Assembly: GCA_003241825.1 (NCBI GenBank)
Contig: QBLX01000002.1
Span: 4,532-48,940, forward strand
Direction of reading: 5' to 3'
Origin: Alphaproteobacteria bacterium
GTDB taxonomy: Bacteria > Pseudomonadota > Alphaproteobacteria > Caulobacterales > Caulobacteraceae
DNA length: 44,409 nt
Of the stretch, positions 1 to 9,266 are shown one piece after another. A program made the position numbers and the translations under genes. Position 1 is the stretch's first letter. Each line of letters opens with the position of its first letter. Below the pieces are notes generated by a model. That model was not told the DNA's origin. It was given only the letters and a program-made list of their open reading frames with translations, and searched no databases.

Positions 1-16
1 AGAAAGGGCCTGCCCC

Positions 17-727
17 ATGTCAGACGCTGCACTCGTTCCCACCGACATCCTTGCCGCCAAACGCCGCGCGCCGTTCCCGGGCGAAAGCGCGGAATACGCC
101 GCCGCCCGCCTGGCGCTGCTGGCCGACGAGATCGAGTTTCGCCGTCATGAAACCCGGGTCTCGGCCAGCCGCCGGGCGCTGCCGCCCGGTCCGGTAATCG
201 AGAAGGACTACCGGTTTCATGACGCCAATGGCGAAGACGTCGGCCTGATCGACCTGTTCGGCGACCACGACACCCTGATCACCTATTTCTGGATGTATGG
301 CCCCACGCGTGAGCGGCCCTGCCCCATGTGCACCAACATGCTCGGCGCGGTGAACGGCAATGCGACCGATATCAAGCAGCGTGCCGCCTTGAAAATCTTC
401 GGCCGAAGCCCGGTTGAGCGCCAGGTCGCGTTCGCCGGAGAGCGAGGTTGGACGGCCCTCGATTTTGTCCAGACGGTCGGCGACGACTATGCCACCGACT
501 TGGGCGTGCTAAGCCCCGACGGATCCGAGAGCCCTGCCCTCGTCGTCTTCCGTCGCGACGGCGACAGCGTCCGGCTGTTCTGGTCAGGCGAGATGCGGCT
601 GGAGATGGCCGACCCCGGCCAAGACCCTCGCGGTGCCCCGGACATTGCCGCGCTCTGGACCATGCTGGACATCACCCCCGAGGGCAGGGGCAACGACTGG
701 TATCCAAAACTGGAGTATGGCCAATGA
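17..727 (+). CDS. DUF899-family (thioredoxin-like) protein
   Basis: Full ORF; 'DLFGDHDTLITYFWMYGP...CPMCTNMLGAVNG' resembles DUF899 proteins. Confidence 0.8.
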   Translation: MSDAALVPTDILAAKRRAPFPGESAEYAAARLALLADEIEFRRHETRVSASRRALPPGPVIEKDYRFHDANGEDVGLIDLFGDHDTLITYFWMYGPTRERPCPMCTNMLGAVNGNATDIKQRAALKIFGRSPVERQVAFAGERGWTALDFVQTVGDDYATDLGVLSPDGSESPALVVFRRDGDSVRLFWSGEMRLEMADPGQDPRGAPDIAALWTMLDITPEGRGNDWYPKLEYGQ

Positions 728-1095
728 CCCTCGCTGGCCACTGCCACTGCGGTCGCAACGCCTTCGAAGTCGATGGCGATCTGCCGGAGACGCTGACCCG
801 CTGCACCTGTTCGTTCTGTTCCAGACGCGGAATGCTTTACGCCGACTACCGCCCGGACCAGCTCAAGATCACCGAAGCCACAAGCGACGCCATCTATCGC
901 TGGCAGACCAAACAAGTGGCGCACCATTTCTGCAGCGCGTGCGGATGCAGCCTCTACGCCGACAGTCCCGCCTTCGAGCCGGATGGCAAATGGGACGGCA
1001 AGACCCGCCGTATGGGGGTCAACGCGCGCCTGTTCGATGACTTCGAGGCCGCGGACTGGCCCGTTACGGTGATCGACGGAAAGAATCGGTGGTGA
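724..1095 (+). CDS. GFA/CENP-V family protein
   Basis: ATGA overlap with upstream CDS; zinc ligand pattern GHCHCG...CTCSFCSRRG...HHFCSACGCSLY. Confidence 0.82.
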   Translation: MTLAGHCHCGRNAFEVDGDLPETLTRCTCSFCSRRGMLYADYRPDQLKITEATSDAIYRWQTKQVAHHFCSACGCSLYADSPAFEPDGKWDGKTRRMGVNARLFDDFEAADWPVTVIDGKNRW

Positions 1096-1559
1096 CCGGC
1101 ACTCCCATGCGCAACGCGCAACATGCAGCGCTGGACGTGTTCCTCGGCAAATGGACTGCGCGAGGCATGTCATACGGTGGCACCGGTCACTCGGGCGACG
1201 TTCCAAAAAGCAACGGCGAGCCTTGGGTCAGTACGCACGAGGGAGCGTGGCACACAGGGTCTTTCTTCCTCGTCCAGGACGAGCGAGCCGATATCGCCGG
1301 GAGTCGCTTCGACACGCTGAGCATCTTGGGCGTCGATCCCCAAACCGGTCGGTATTTCGCCAGGTCGTTTGAGAATCACGGGTTCTATCGACACTATCGG
1401 CTCACCCGCACTGGCAAGGTCTGGACGCTGACAGGCGACATGGAACGTGCCACGACGACTTTCGCGGACAATAACCGGACTCAGAATATCGAATGGGAAT
1501 GGAAGCGTGGCGATGCGTGGATTCCGCTTTGTGATCGCATCGCCGTTCGCGTCGATTGA
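1089..1559 (+). CDS. DUF1579-like protein
   Basis: ORF with 'FLGKWTARGMSY...HEGAWHTGSFFLVQDE' typical of DUF1579-like proteins. Confidence 0.55.
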   Translation: MVTGTPMRNAQHAALDVFLGKWTARGMSYGGTGHSGDVPKSNGEPWVSTHEGAWHTGSFFLVQDERADIAGSRFDTLSILGVDPQTGRYFARSFENHGFYRHYRLTRTGKVWTLTGDMERATTTFADNNRTQNIEWEWKRGDAWIPLCDRIAVRVD

Positions 1560-1830
1560 AAAGTCGCGGCTGAAGTGGGCAGCAAGCGCTCAGCGCGCCA
1601 ACGCGGTCCACGGCGAAAACAGCCGACGCTGACCCGTCCTGTCCCGCCCGCGAAATGCGTCTAAGAAGCGTTCCGCGAAACGTCACCAGAACTTCGGATG
1701 CCGCCCGCCCCGAAGGGGCTTGTCGGGCATTGTCAGCCCAAATTATTCCGTTGGTAATCCCGCCCGACTAGGGTCGGCAGTCTGCGAAGGTCGACAGGCC
1801 GTTCCACTGTTTGACAGCTCGGAGGCACTA

Positions 1831-3609
1831 ATGACGCCGCACCATCGGCGAGCCATCAATCAGGCCATGACCAATCGGGCCAGCCAGTGGGCTTTGCGCG
1901 TGGGTATCGGGGTCCTGATCGCGCTCGCCTTCTTTCCTCTCGTCGGACAGATGTTCGCGGTCGGCTGGTTGACGGTCTATGGACTGCTTCAGGTGGTCGA
2001 ACTGCGTTTCCAGGCGCGATCGAAGGCTGCAGCCTGGCTGGGGGAAGAGCGATACGCTTGGGCCTGTCTGGCCTTGGTGGTGGTCAACAACATGGTGTTC
2101 GGTGCCTTCGGCGCGGCCCAGGCCTTGGGCGGGACTGTGACCGGTCTGTTGTGCGCATCCCTGCTGACGAGTGGTGCCATAATCAATGCGGTGACAGTAA
2201 GCCACGCGTCGCGCCGGCTGTTGGCGGCTTCGCTCGCCCCCCAAGCGGTCTATCTGGCCTTCCTGCCGATTGGAGCCTATGCCTCCGGCGTCGAACTGCT
2301 GCCCTGCCTCCAGATTGCTCTGGCTGCGGCGTTCATCTTCGCTGGTGGGTTGGTGATGGCTGAGCGTCTGGCCGCATCCCTGCGCTCGATCGAAGAAGCC
2401 CAACACGCCGCCGAGGATGCCAACTCAGCCAAGAGCGCATTTCTGGCCACCATGAGCCACGAGATTCGCACGCCGTTGAACGGCGTTCTGGGCATGGCCC
2501 AGGCCATGGCCGCCGATGACCTGTCCGAACGGCAGCGTGAACGCCTGGACGTGGTCAGTTAGTCGGGACAAGCGCTTCTGGTCATCCTCAGCGACGTGCT
2601 GGACTTGGCGAAGATCGAGGCAGGCAAGGTGGAGCTCGAATTCGCCGCCTTCGATCTGGAGACCATGGTCCAGCGGTCCCAGGAGACGTTTCTGGCCGTC
2701 GCGGAATCCAAAGGCTTGGCCATCGAGACGCGGATCGATCCCGGTGCCCTCGGAATCTGGCGCGGCGACACGAATCGGCTGCGCCAGATCCTGTCCAACC
2801 TGATTTCCAATGCGGTCAAGTTCACCGACGAGGGCCGCGTGACCGTAACCGCAAGCGCCGCCGGCGTTGGCCTGCGTTTCGTCGTCGAGGATACCGGGTC
2901 GGGGGTGACGCCGGAGCAACTGGCGCGGCTGTTCATGAAGTTCGTCCAAGCGGATGCTTCGACTACGCGCCGGTTCGGCGGTACGGGCCTCGGCCTCTCG
3001 ATCTGCGGAGAGTTGGCCCTGCTGATGGGCGGGTCGATCAAGGCTGACCATGTCGAGCCGCACGGTTTGCGCTTAACATTTGACGTGCCGGTTGAGAGGA
3101 TTGACGCGGAACTGTGCCCGGAGGACGTGTCGGCAATGATTTCGACGGACGGCCGCACGGAAGGCGGTCGACGCCTGCGCGTACTCGCGGCCGAGGATCA
3201 TCCGGTAAACCGTCAGGTCCTGACACTCTTGCTCAGCCAGGTCGGGATCATCCCCCACATCGTCGAGAACGGCGCTGAGGCCATTCAAGCGTGGCGCGAG
3301 GGGGCACCGGACGGTCCTTGGGACCTGATCCTGATGGATGTGCAGATGCCAGTGATGGACGGCCCGACTGCAGCCCGTTCAATCCGCGCCGACGAAAAGT
3401 CGATGGGCCGAGCGCCCGTCCCAATCGTCGCCCTGACCGCCAACGTCATGACCCACCAGATCGAGGCTTATAAGCAAGCTGGCATGGATACGTTCGTGGC
3501 CAAGCCGATCCAGGTCGAGGCCTTGCTGGAAGGCATCGAGACAGCTCTGGTTAGGGTGCCTGCTCCGCAACTGAATGCAGGGAAGTACGGCAAGATCGCC
3601 ACGCGCTAA
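1831..3609 (+). pseudogene. Hybrid sensor histidine kinase (membrane region, HisKA, HATPase, REC) interrupted by in-frame TAG at 2560-2562
   Basis: ORFs 1720..2562 and 2596..3609 are in the same frame; H-box '[19 protein letters not shown]', then VVS*SGQALLVILSDVLDLAKIEAGK, then HATPase and REC motifs. Confidence 0.8.
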
Positions 3610-3690
3610 CTTAGGCTGTCAGTGTTGGCGGGCTGCGTCTGCGAAGACCGGCCTGTTGCCCCCCCCGCCCTGTGGATCGGCGTGGAAAAG

Positions 3691-4097
3691 GGGCTCTGAC
3701 GCAGTTTTGGTGACGGTCTCCCGAGATGCGCTCACAAAGGCCGACACAGTCACCGTCGCTGCGGTCGAGACCGGCGTACCGGCGCTGATCGAAGCTCGCG
3801 AGATCATCGCCGGCTTCCACCTGATGATCCGTCGCAAGACTGAGAGCGGCCTGTGCGCCTGGATCGAGCGTGGTCGCGCCAGCCTGGTGTCGTCCTTCGC
3901 CAACGGCATTGACCGCGATATCAATGCCGTCCGCGCGGCGATCACCTCTGGTTGGTCCAACGGCCAAGTCGAGGGTCAGATCACCAAGCTCAAGCTCGTC
4001 AAACGCCAGATGTACGGCCGCGGAAAGCTCGATCTCCTACAGGCCAAGCTGATAGGCTCGACACCGTGATCCCGTCACCAAAACTGTGTCAGAGCCC
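3691..4097 (+). mobile_element. ISL3-family remnant (~407 bp) with terminal inverted repeats and only the C-terminal part of the transposase
   Basis: gggctctgacgcagttttggtgac (3691-3714) versus gtcaccaaaactgtgtcagagccc (4074-4097): 24-bp IRs with one mismatch; inside, '...SFANGIDRDINAVRAAITSGWSNGQVEGQITKLKLVKRQMYGRGKLDLLQAKLIG' resembles the ISL3 transposase C-terminus. Confidence 0.8.
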
Positions 4098-4156
4098 AAA
4101 AGGGACCCCGTTAGCGGTGTGATCGTCGTCGAATAAGGCCCCCTCATTCCTGAGGT

Positions 4157-4525
4157 CTAGGCGTAGAGACCTGGAAACAAGACGTTGAGCGTATCCGCCG
4201 GGAAGCGGAGCGAGACGGGTCCTTTCGGCGTATCGGACACGAGGAGCTCGCGTTCCGTCAGTTCCTTGAGGATGCGCCGGGCGCTGCGTTCGGGAAGGCG
4301 GGTCACGCGCTCGGCCTCGCCGCGATCGAGCTCCCCCCGGATCAGGGTTTCCTGAACCAAGGCGAAGAGCGGCACGCCCTGGGCCCCAAGCCCACGCGTG
4401 CGCCAGTCTGTTGCGACGTCCGCCACACCGAGAAGGATCATGTCGTTCTGGGCTGTGACCGCGTCCGCGACACGGTTTCCGATGACGCCGTAGCCGTTCA
4501 CCGCGACCCGCACCGGACGGGTCAT
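4157..4525 (-). pseudogene. Chimeric ORF: type II GAPDH N-terminus joined to Fic-family protein C-terminus
   Basis: MTRPVRVAVNGYGVIGNRVADAVTAQNDMILLGVADVATDWRT (type II GAPDH-like Rossmann start), then ETLIRGELDRGEAERVTRLPERSARRILKELTERELLVSDTPKGPVSLRFPADTLNVLFPGLY (Fic-protein C-terminus). Confidence 0.65.
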
Positions 4526-4785
4526 GACACTCGTCCCGGGAGGTTTGAAACCTGCGTCGGCATCGGCTCTGTTGCCATCCTGCAAAACGATGGTTCAGAC
4601 TGCGGGTAGGCCGGTGAACGCGGCCTCGGAACTGACGGCTCCGATGCCCGTTCCGACCCTGCCCCGGAGTCAAGAGTCGCGACAGGGCCGCCTGTGCCGA
4701 ACTTGCCGGGGTGGGTCATGGTTGTCGCGTGGATCATCGTTCAGCTCCCTGGATTGCACAGGACGGACGCGGCCCTGATCCCGCA

Positions 4786-4799
4786 TTGATCAGGATCAA
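4786..4799. promoter_or_regulatory. FNR/FixK-type box TTGAT-CAGG-ATCAA
   Basis: Exact match to TTGAT-N4-ATCAA, upstream of the pgmB/GH65/GT4 operon. Confidence 0.65.
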
Positions 4800-4803
4800 C
4801 GTC

Positions 4804-4835
4804 CGTCGATCCAGAACAGCTATGTTGGATCGACG
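4804..4835. promoter_or_regulatory. Perfect 10-bp inverted repeat (CGTCGATCCA-N12-TGGATCGACG)
   Basis: Read directly in sequence, upstream of the pgmB start; operator or 5'UTR hairpin candidate. Confidence 0.6.
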
Positions 4836-4866
4836 TTTAATCTGAGAACGGAGCGCGAATGACCAT

Positions 4867-5601
4867 GTGCGGAACTACAAAATCCTGGTTTCAACGCTGG
4901 AAACGCTGACCGCCTTCATTTTCGACGTCGACGGGGTCCTACTCGCCTCCCCTCACGAACGCGCCTGGCGTGAGGCGTTGGGCGACCTCGCCGAAGCGGA
5001 GCGGTTCACGACGGCCCTGTATCAGGCCCACGTCGCAGGCAAGCCGCGCCTGTCCGGTGCCATCTCCGGACTCAAGGCTCTAGGCGTCCGTAACGCCGAA
5101 CGCGAAGCGGTCGGTTACGCCGAGCGCAAGCAGGCCCGGCTTGAAGGTTTGATCGCGATGGGGACGGTAACCGCCTTCCCGGACGCACTGCGATTCGTCG
5201 AGGCCGTCGGTATTCTCGGCTGGCCCCTGGCGGTCGCCTCCTCGTCAAAGAACGCCGATGCGATGATGCGAGCAATCCTCCTCAACAGCGCCCGGAGCCT
5301 GCTCGACGTCTTCACGGTCAACGTCTGTGGTCGCGATCTGAGACGAGGCAAGCCGGACCCGGAGATATTCCTGATCGCGGCTTCCGAGCTCGGTGTCCCG
5401 CCGGCTCAATGCATTGTGGCGGAAGACGCGACCGCCGGCATTGCGGCAGCGCGTGCGGGCGGCATGACAGCACTTGGCGTCGCCCGGCTCGGCGATGCCG
5501 AGGCACTCAGGAAGGCCAGGGCAGATCTGATGGTGGCAAGTCTGGACGAGATCGCCCTCGGCGACCTTGCGCTCGGCCGGCTCAGCGGACGGACGTCATG
5601 A
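4867..5601 (+). CDS. pgmB: HAD-family beta-phosphoglucomutase
   Basis: 'FIFDVDGVLLASPHERAWREAL...VASSSKNADAMM...KPDPEIFLIAASELGVPPAQCIVAEDATAGIAAARAGGM'; paired with a GH65 phosphorylase; start uncertain (GTG 4867). Confidence 0.85.
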   Translation: MRNYKILVSTLETLTAFIFDVDGVLLASPHERAWREALGDLAEAERFTTALYQAHVAGKPRLSGAISGLKALGVRNAEREAVGYAERKQARLEGLIAMGTVTAFPDALRFVEAVGILGWPLAVASSSKNADAMMRAILLNSARSLLDVFTVNVCGRDLRRGKPDPEIFLIAASELGVPPAQCIVAEDATAGIAAARAGGMTALGVARLGDAEALRKARADLMVASLDEIALGDLALGRLSGRTS

Positions 5602-7901
5602 CTGGTCACAGAACGATCTGGCAGGCTCTGGAGCCAAGCCTGGATACGACATGGCTTCTGCATGCGGATGGCTGTGATCCGCTGCGCGAGAGCAATCGCG
5701 AAACGCGTTTCGCAATCAGCAACGGCTTTCTGGGCGTGCGGGGAATTCAGGCGATCAATCCATCGCCGCGGGCGCTCGTTTCAGCGCAAACCTACGTGGC
5801 GGGGCTGTTCAACACGCCAGATACCGATCGGCCTGTTCCGGAGCGCGTTGCCGCTCCCGGGTGGCTACAGATCCGCATCTCCTCTCCAGACGGACAACTC
5901 GTCCAGCATTTCGACGATGGGCCGGCGCATCCTCTGACGCTCGACATGCGTCGAGGTGTGGTGCTCACGCGATGTCGCCAGGTTGGTGACGCGGTCGCTG
6001 ACGTCCGAGTGCACATGTTGCGCCTCGTGTCACAGAGCCAGCGCGCCATCGGCCTGCAACTCCTTTCTCTTGAAGTCGATCACGGCGAGGTCGAGATGAC
6101 CCTCGAAGCCTCGATCGAAGGCGGCAGCCGGGCCCTCGTATCCGAGCGCCTTGAACAGGATCTCGGTGTTTGGCGAACCAGACAGTCCGGAAAAGAAGTC
6201 GCCATGGCCACGATGGCGGCCTTGCGCATCGACGGCGACGAGATCGAGGCGACCACAGCCGATCCGTTCAGATGGTCATGGACCTGGACGACCCGCCCGG
6301 GACAGGTCGTCTGCTTTGAGCGCACGGTCGCCGTCTCGCGGGGCGACGCGCAAGGTCTCGGTTCCGGCCAAGGGGCGCGGGAAAGTCTCGCCACCGCCGG
6401 GAGACGGGGCTGGCGACGTGTGCTCGAGGATCATGAGGCCGCCTGGGCGGACCGCTGGGCTTGCAGCGACATCGAGGTCCAGGGCGACGACGTGGCGCAG
6501 CAGGCGCTAAGGTTTGCGGCGTATCAACTGAACAGCGCCGCCAATCCCGCGGACCCGCGGGTTTCTATCGGGGCGCGGGCGCTGACCGGGGACGACTATC
6601 TGGGGCATGTTTTCTGGGACACGGAAATCTTCCTGTTGCCCTTCTACACCCTGACCTGGCCGGAGGCGGCCCGATCACTGCTCATGTACCGCTTCCATAC
6701 CTTGGGTGGCGCACGAAAGAAGGCAGCCGACCGAGGATGGCGCGGCGCTTTCTATGCCTGGGAGTCCACGGATACCGGAGACGAAACGACGCCGGAGCAG
6801 TCCATCGGCCCCGACCGACAGATCCTCGACATCCTGACCGGCGCGCAGGAACAACATATCAGCGCCGACGTCGCCTATGCCGTCTGGCAGTACTGGCAAG
6901 CGACGGGCGACGAAGCATTTCTGAACGAGGCCGGAGCCGAAATCCTGTTCGAGACTGCCCGTTTCTGGTCCAGCCGGGCCCAGCCTGAAGCGGATGGGCT
7001 CTGCCATATCCGTGGCGTGATGGGCCCGGACGAATATCACGAGGGTATCGACGACAACGCTTTCACCAACGTCATGGCGCGGTGGAACATTCGGCGCGCC
7101 CTTGAGGTGGTCGGCTTGTTTCGCGAGCGGTGGCCGGAGCGCTGGGGCCAACATTCAAGACAACTCGGTCTGGACGATGCTGAGCTTCGACACTGGTCCG
7201 GCGTCGCAGAAACCATGGCGATCGGCCTCGACCCGCGCTCCGGAATGTACGAGCAGTTTTCGGGGTATTTCGGTCTGGAGGATGTGGACCTGTCGGCCTA
7301 TGCGGGCCGATCCGTCCCGATGGACATCGTGCTCGGCCGTGACCGGACCCAGCGGTCCCAGGTGATCAAACAGGCCGATGTCGTGGCCCTGCTGGCGTTA
7401 CTGCCCGCTGAGTTCGCCGGCGATGCGGGCAGGAAAAACTTCCAGTATTACGAGCCCCGTTGCGGCCACGGCAGCTCCTTGAGCACCGCGACGCATGGCC
7501 TCGTTGCCGCTCGTCTGGGCGAGACCGGTTTGGCGCTGGACTATTTCCATCGGACGGCGGCGATCGACCTCGCCGACACCAAGTTGGCGATCGGCGGCGG
7601 CGTCCACATCGCGGCCCAGGGCGGCCTGTGGTCGATGACGGTGTTTGGTTTTGCGGGTCTGTCGTTCGGGCCGGACGGCTTGAGCCTCGCCCCCCGCTTG
7701 CCACCCGGCTGGAGCAAACTGGGTTTCAGCGTCCAATGGCGAGGTCGCCGGCTGACAATCACGATCGACCAGGCATCTCTCCAGCTCAACGTTTCCATGG
7801 AAACCGGCGAGCCGATGATCCTCGCGATCTACGGCGAACCACACCCGTTGAGATCAGGCAAGCCGATCGTAATCGGCATCAGAGTGGCGAGCGCAAAATG
7901 A
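5598..7901 (+). CDS. Glycoside hydrolase family 65 (disaccharide phosphorylase; trehalose/maltose/kojibiose type)
   Basis: 'GHVFWDTEIFLLPFYTLTWPEAARSLLMYRFHTLGGARKKA', 'GVMGPDEYHEGIDDNAFTNVMARWNI'; ATGA overlap with pgmB. Confidence 0.9.
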   Translation: MTGHRTIWQALEPSLDTTWLLHADGCDPLRESNRETRFAISNGFLGVRGIQAINPSPRALVSAQTYVAGLFNTPDTDRPVPERVAAPGWLQIRISSPDGQLVQHFDDGPAHPLTLDMRRGVVLTRCRQVGDAVADVRVHMLRLVSQSQRAIGLQLLSLEVDHGEVEMTLEASIEGGSRALVSERLEQDLGVWRTRQSGKEVAMATMAALRIDGDEIEATTADPFRWSWTWTTRPGQVVCFERTVAVSRGDAQGLGSGQGARESLATAGRRGWRRVLEDHEAAWADRWACSDIEVQGDDVAQQALRFAAYQLNSAANPADPRVSIGARALTGDDYLGHVFWDTEIFLLPFYTLTWPEAARSLLMYRFHTLGGARKKAADRGWRGAFYAWESTDTGDETTPEQSIGPDRQILDILTGAQEQHISADVAYAVWQYWQATGDEAFLNEAGAEILFETARFWSSRAQPEADGLCHIRGVMGPDEYHEGIDDNAFTNVMARWNIRRALEVVGLFRERWPERWGQHSRQLGLDDAELRHWSGVAETMAIGLDPRSGMYEQFSGYFGLEDVDLSAYAGRSVPMDIVLGRDRTQRSQVIKQADVVALLALLPAEFAGDAGRKNFQYYEPRCGHGSSLSTATHGLVAARLGETGLALDYFHRTAAIDLADTKLAIGGGVHIAAQGGLWSMTVFGFAGLSFGPDGLSLAPRLPPGWSKLGFSVQWRGRRLTITIDQASLQLNVSMETGEPMILAIYGEPHPLRSGKPIVIGIRVASAK

Positions 7902-8020
7902 GCATCGAGCCCGATCCGCGCGAAGTCGCGATTTCATATGAAACGCCTCACTTCAAGTGGGCCGGTCGATTGAGCGCCCGCAAGCCCGATCCGACTTGGC
8001 GCATAGGTCCGCAATCATGA
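7898..8020 (+). CDS. 40-aa small ORF coupled on both sides by ATGA overlaps
   Basis: ATG 7898 overlaps the GH65 stop; stop at 8018-8020 overlaps the GT4 ATG at 8017; MSIEPDPREVAISYETPHFKWAGRLSARKPDPTWRIGPQS. Confidence 0.4.
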   Translation: MSIEPDPREVAISYETPHFKWAGRLSARKPDPTWRIGPQS

Positions 8021-9210
8021 AGATCGCGCAAGTTACGCCGCCGTATGAAGCCGTGCCGCCCAAGCTGTACGGCGGGACCGAGCGGGTGGTTGCCCATTTG
8101 ACCGACGCCCTGGTCGATCTGGGTCATGACGTGACCCTGTTCGCCTCGGCTGACGCCGAGACGCGGGCGCGTCTGATCCCGGTGCGCGATCAGGCCATCC
8201 GGCTGGACCCGGCCGCGCTGAAGTCGGATCTGGCCGCTCACATGATCATGCTGGCCGAGGTGCTGAAGCGCGCCGACGATTTCGACGTGATCCATTTCCA
8301 CACCGACATGATCCAGTTTCCGATGTTCGGACGCCACGCCGACAAGACGCTGACGACGCTGCACGGGCGGCTGGACATGAAGGATATCGGGGGCGTCTAC
8401 GAACGCTGGCCCGAATTCGGTCTGGTTTCGATCTCGGATGATCAACGCCGGCCCCTGCCGCTGGTCAACTGGAAGGCCACGGTGCACCACGGTATGCCGG
8501 ACGAGACCTACCGCTTCTCGCCGAAGTCCGACGGTTACCTCGCCTTCCTGGGCCGGATATCACCCGAGAAGCGGCCTGACCGGGCGATCCAGATCGCCAC
8601 GGCCCTGAACAAGCCGCTCAAGATGGCGGCCAAGGTCGACGCCGCCGACAAGGTCTATTGGGAGACCGTCATCAAGCCGATGATCGACGCCAATCGGCTG
8701 GTCGAGTTCATCGGCGAAATCGGCGATCACCAGAAATCGGCCTTCCTGGGAGGGGCCGAGGCCCTGCTGTTCCCCATCGACTGGCCCGAACCCTTCGGCC
8801 TGGTGATGATCGAGGCGATGGCCTGCGGTACCCCCGTCGTGGCCTTCCGCTGCGGTTCGACGCCCGAAGTCATCGAGGACGGTGAGACCGGCTATCTGGT
8901 CGATACGCTGGAGCAGGCCATCGCGGCCGCCGGGCGGGCCCATCTGCTCGACCGCGAGGCGATCCGTGCCCGTTTCGACCTCCGCTTTTCGGCCACGGCC
9001 ATGGCCCGACGGTATCTGGACGTCTACGGCGACCTGCTGGCCAAAAGACCTTTCGCGGAAGCGCCGCGGGACGTAGCAGACACCACGCTTTATGCGACAG
9101 CGCTCATCGACCGCCAGGAAAGCAAGGAAACCTGCGCCGACATCGTGGTTGGTCCGCCCGCAGCGACGTTTGGTTCATTATCGGCTAAACAAGGCGCGCC
9201 TCTTGTCTGA
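8017..9210 (+). CDS. Glycosyltransferase family 4
   Basis: 'MKIAQVTPPYEAVPPKLYGGTERVVAHLTDAL', 'EPFGLVMIEAMACGTPVVAFRCGSTPEVIEDGETGYLV'. Confidence 0.88.
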   Translation: MKIAQVTPPYEAVPPKLYGGTERVVAHLTDALVDLGHDVTLFASADAETRARLIPVRDQAIRLDPAALKSDLAAHMIMLAEVLKRADDFDVIHFHTDMIQFPMFGRHADKTLTTLHGRLDMKDIGGVYERWPEFGLVSISDDQRRPLPLVNWKATVHHGMPDETYRFSPKSDGYLAFLGRISPEKRPDRAIQIATALNKPLKMAAKVDAADKVYWETVIKPMIDANRLVEFIGEIGDHQKSAFLGGAEALLFPIDWPEPFGLVMIEAMACGTPVVAFRCGSTPEVIEDGETGYLVDTLEQAIAAAGRAHLLDREAIRARFDLRFSATAMARRYLDVYGDLLAKRPFAEAPRDVADTTLYATALIDRQESKETCADIVVGPPAATFGSLSAKQGAPLV

Positions 9211-9266
9211 CGGCGGGGGGGGCCGTCATCCTTGACTGGACACGACCTGATTTTCGCTTCACGGAC

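Noticed and set aside
448-1095. Long ORF starting at 448 upstream of the GFA protein
   Set aside because: The N-terminal part overlaps the DUF899 gene in another frame and is Arg/Pro-rich; the real start is ATG 724
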